A DNA stretch of 64,000 nucleotides from Aquatica leii. Its lineage: Eukaryota > Arthropoda > Insecta > Coleoptera > Lampyridae. Where the stretch lies: NCBI GenBank assembly GCA_035610365.1, contig CM069432.1, positions 265,667,177 to 265,731,176 of the forward strand. Reading direction: 5' to 3'. The translations under genes were made by a program, and so were the position numbers. The notes beneath the pieces are model-generated. The model did no database searches, was not told the DNA's origin, and saw only the letters and a list, made by a program, of their open reading frames with translations. Shown piece after piece: positions 63,987-64,000 of the stretch. Within the stretch, counting starts at the first letter, position 1. Every line of letters starts with the position of its first letter.

Positions 63987-64000
63987 AAATTAATTGTTTT

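Noticed and set aside
1-64000. CRISPR arrays, bacterial operons, riboswitches
   Set aside because: Repeats present are retroelement LTRs, TIRs and satellites; spliced host gene and retrotransposons show a eukaryotic genome.

Overview
This window is AT-rich eukaryotic DNA, almost certainly from an insect. The evidence is one lysosomal enzyme gene with introns of 41-55 bp, a eukaryotic tRNA gene, and a dense, nested load of retroelements and DNA transposons. I see no bacterial operon, no CRISPR array and no viral genome. A beetle or similar insect is plausible, but the order cannot be fixed from the sequence alone.

Region by region. 1-13990: Penelope-like elements (PLEs) of two families and two overlapping copies of one BEL/Pao retrotransposon. 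The second BEL copy carries an env-like remnant. 14037-18440: a decayed Ty3/Gypsy copy (Gypsy C) holding a duplicated leader with a tRNA-Asn gene and a hAT MITE in its protease region; a PLE fragment cuts it off inside RT. 19128-20146: a second hAT MITE, then the first four exons of a minus-strand alpha-N-acetylglucosaminidase (NAGLU) gene, the only clear host gene. 20943-22618: a TIR-bounded repeat element. 22620-31000: broken non-LTR pieces (RNase H; Jockey-like) and a Mag-like Gypsy (Gypsy E) interrupted by a solo LTR.

31428-47562 holds a Ty3/Gypsy element (Gypsy A) split by a younger, apparently intact Gypsy (Gypsy B, 32608-42131) with near-identical 1.35 kb LTRs and full gag and pol. Gypsy A itself is broken by frameshifts and stops, but its pol frame runs on past the integrase into a macro domain of the TARG1/OARD1 type (ADP-ribose hydrolase fold) with both catalytic positions kept. 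This is the most unusual thing in the window.

47567-57210: mostly anonymous DNA, two long-TIR fold-back elements, a decayed minus-strand Gypsy (Gypsy D) and a Jockey-like element. 57341-64000: a 134-bp tandem repeat, a multi-exon zinc-finger/type-B DNA polymerase gene of Maverick/Polinton kind (frameshifted), and inverted remnants resembling the end of a packaging ATPase.

The genes do not form one pathway. The window records successive insertions: the Mag-like element first, then a solo LTR and Gypsy A, then Gypsy B inside A; PLEs entered BEL and Gypsy copies; MITEs entered Gypsy C and a NAGLU intron.
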